A DNA stretch of 5,283 nt from Nocardiopsaceae bacterium (GTDB taxonomy: Bacteria > Actinomycetota > Actinomycetes > Streptosporangiales > Streptosporangiaceae), in NCBI GenBank assembly GCA_031254715.1, contig JAIRTY010000579.1, positions 1-5,283 on the forward strand, read 5' to 3'. The translations under genes and the position numbers were made by a program. Every line of letters starts with the position of its first letter. The stretch's first letter is position 1. Positions 4,162 through 5,283 of this stretch are shown here, one piece after another. Below the pieces are notes generated by a model. It did no database searches, was not told the origin of the DNA, and saw nothing but the letters and a program-made list of their open reading frames with translations.

Positions 4162-5283
4162 ATGAGCAACCCGGGTGATGCGAGCGGATGGCCGGGTGAC
4201 ACCCGGCCGCGCGCCCGGGCGCCGCAGGCAGCGGGGCACACGCTGCCCCCGGCACCGGATCGTTACCGACATAGCGCAGAATATGCTGACGTGCCCGATT
4301 CTGATGCTGACGGCCATGGGGGCGGCCAGCCGCCGGAAGGTCCCGGCGATCCGCGCCGCGGATACCCGGGCGGCTGGCCCTACCCCCCGCCCGCGACCGG
4401 AACGGGATCAGCAGCGGGAACGGAACCCGGCCCCCGACTGCCGGCGCGTTCGCCGGCGGGCTGGGCACCGAGCAGCTCACCTGTGTCCGGGCATCCTTAC
4501 CCCGCTGACAGCGCCGGGGAGCGCGGGCCCGGCAGCGGGCAGCCAGTGGCCGGGCGTTACCTGACCGACAGCCAGGCCGCCACGCCCGCAGCAGGCCACT
4601 TTCCGGCTCACCCGCCGGCAGACGCGCCCGCTTACCCGCCGGGTGGACCGGCGTACTCCCCAGCAGGCGGAACGGGACAGGGCGGAGCGGCGCACACCCC
4701 GGCAGGCGGAACGGTTTACCCGCCAGCGGGCGGAGCGGCGCACACCCCAGCAGGCGGAACGGCTTACCCGCCACGGGGCGGAACGGGCGACGGCACCCGC
4801 GGCGCTTCCCTGGCCGCTGACGGCCCTGCGCAGGCGGCCGAGGCCCGCGGTGCGCCTCCCAGGGATGCGGCCGCGCAGAGCAGTTTGCGGCGCGTCGAGG
4901 AGATGCTCACGGCGATACGGCGGCGCGCCGAAGATACCGCCGCGGCGGGTTCTCAAGTCCGCGACCCCGGTCCCTATCCAGCCAGCGAGCCGCCCGCGGT
5001 CCGCCCGGCCCCGCCTAACCAAGAGGGTCCCCAGCAGGCGCCGTACCGGGACGACCAGCCGTCGGCATACCGGGAGACTCCCCAGCCGCCGGGATACCAG
5101 GAGGCGCCTCAGCCCGCCGCATACCGGGAGACGCCCCAGCCCGCCGCATACCGGGACGCGCCGCAGCCGTCGGCATACCAGGAGACGCCCCAGCCCGCCG
5201 CATACCGGGACGCGCCGCAGCCGTCGGCATACCAGGAGACGCCGCAGCCCGCCGCATACCGGGACGCGCCTGCGCGGGCCGCG
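4162..5283 (+). CDS. Pro/Ala/Gly-rich repeat protein of unknown function (3'-truncated by window edge)
   Basis: I do not recognise this protein. The frame starts MSNPGDASGWPGD and runs 374 codons to the last base without a stop. ATG 4162 is the first usual start after the in-frame TAG at 4087-4089. No signal peptide or membrane helix is visible. The visible part looks disordered: rich in Pro, Ala, Gly, Gln, Tyr and Arg, with no Lys or Cys and only single Phe and Ile residues. Residues 174-205 are two 16-residue repeats built around GGAAHTPAGGT. Residues 295-374 are a nine-residue array (YRDAPQPSA / YQETPQPAA). One helix-prone segment, about 239-258 (SSLRRVEEMLTAIRRRAED), lies between them. 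Repeat copies differ often at third codon positions, which supports this frame. Codon use is less strict than in neighbouring genes (ATA, TTG, CGA, AGG occur). A folded or membrane domain may follow beyond the window. It is divergent from rplM and probably leaderless. Confidence -1.
   Translation, partial: MSNPGDASGWPGDTRPRARAPQAAGHTLPPAPDRYRHSAEYADVPDSDADGHGGGQPPEGPGDPRRGYPGGWPYPPPATGTGSAAGTEPGPRLPARSPAGWAPSSSPVSGHPYPADSAGERGPGSGQPVAGRYLTDSQAATPAAGHFPAHPPADAPAYPPGGPAYSPAGGTGQGGAAHTPAGGTVYPPAGGAAHTPAGGTAYPPRGGTGDGTRGASLAADGPAQAAEARGAPPRDAAAQSSLRRVEEMLTAIRRRAEDTAAAGSQVRDPGPYPASEPPAVRPAPPNQEGPQQAPYRDDQPSAYRETPQPPGYQEAPQPAAYRETPQPAAYRDAPQPSAYQETPQPAAYRDAPQPSAYQETPQPAAYRDAPARAA
4681..4776 (+). 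repeat. Tandem 48-bp repeat, two copies, in frame
   Basis: Copies at 4681-4728 and 4729-4776 differ at four positions (CCG/CCA, GTT/GCT, GCG/CGG). Each encodes 16 residues of the form GGAAHTPAGGT-V/A-YPP-A/R. Shorter relatives of the unit (AYPPGG, PAYSPAGGTG) precede it from about 4633, and GGTG follows, so the region looks like an eroded longer array. Confidence -1.
5044..5283 (+). repeat. Tandem 27-bp repeat array encoding a nonapeptide, continuing past the window
   Basis: A degenerate 24-bp first unit (5044-5067, YRDDQPSA) is followed by eight 27-bp units starting at 5068, 5095, 5122, 5149, 5176, 5203, 5230 and 5257. The consensus is Y-R/Q-D/E-T/A-P-Q-P-A/S-A. The later units alternate between YRDAPQPSA and YQETPQPAA, making a 54-bp higher-order unit. 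The last unit ends exactly at the window edge and degenerates (YRDAPARAA), so the array may be close to its end. Confidence -1.

Noticed and set aside
3983..4774. 263-codon minus-strand frame with repeated FRLLGCAPLRP-like motifs
   Set aside because: Its repeats mirror the 48-bp repeats of the plus-strand gene. It overlaps that gene almost entirely and covers the rplM promoter. Third-position variation favours the plus-strand frame.
5015..5257. 80-codon minus-strand frame of RPGM-type repeats
   Set aside because: The reverse complement of the 27-bp array read in another phase. It has no ribosome binding site, and repeat variation is mainly synonymous in the plus frame.
5044..5283. CRISPR-like short direct repeats
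   Set aside because: The units are contiguous with no unique spacers, and their period is a multiple of three within an open reading frame, so they are protein-coding repeats.

Overview
The window is very GC-rich, with G or C in most third codon positions, GTG starts and actinobacterial-type ribosomal proteins. The gene order rplM-rpsI-glmM is the one known from Streptomyces and Mycobacterium. All of this points to a high-GC actinomycete chromosome. The genus cannot be fixed from the sequence; an assignment near Streptosporangiales or relatives would be a guess.

Layout. Positions 1-1241 (+) hold nearly all of a major facilitator superfamily exporter whose N-terminal tip lies outside the window. 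It ends convergently, 54 bp from glmM, with a small GC-rich inverted repeat and no T-tract between them. Positions 1296-3814 on the minus strand hold a three-gene housekeeping operon, read rplM (L13) > rpsI (S9) > glmM (phosphoglucosamine mutase). It couples two ribosomal proteins to the step that makes glucosamine-1-phosphate for peptidoglycan. A good -35/-10 pair on the minus strand at 3957-3986 predicts an rplM leader of about 136 nt. The 84-bp rplM-rpsI gap contains a strong hairpin and a duplicated Shine-Dalgarno element.

Positions 3815-4161 are a gene-free divergent control region. From 4162 (+) to the window edge there is an uninterrupted reading frame of 374 codons with no stop. It encodes the N-terminal part of a Pro/Ala/Gly-rich, apparently disordered protein with two in-frame tandem repeat arrays (48-bp and 27-bp units), one short predicted helix, and no Lys or Cys. 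Its ATG sits exactly where a leaderless transcript from the TACGCT -10 element would begin. I do not recognise this protein. It is the least ordinary object here, and because it runs off the edge a gene caller that needs a stop codon could miss it.

No RNA genes, insertion sequences, CRISPR arrays or replication origins were seen.
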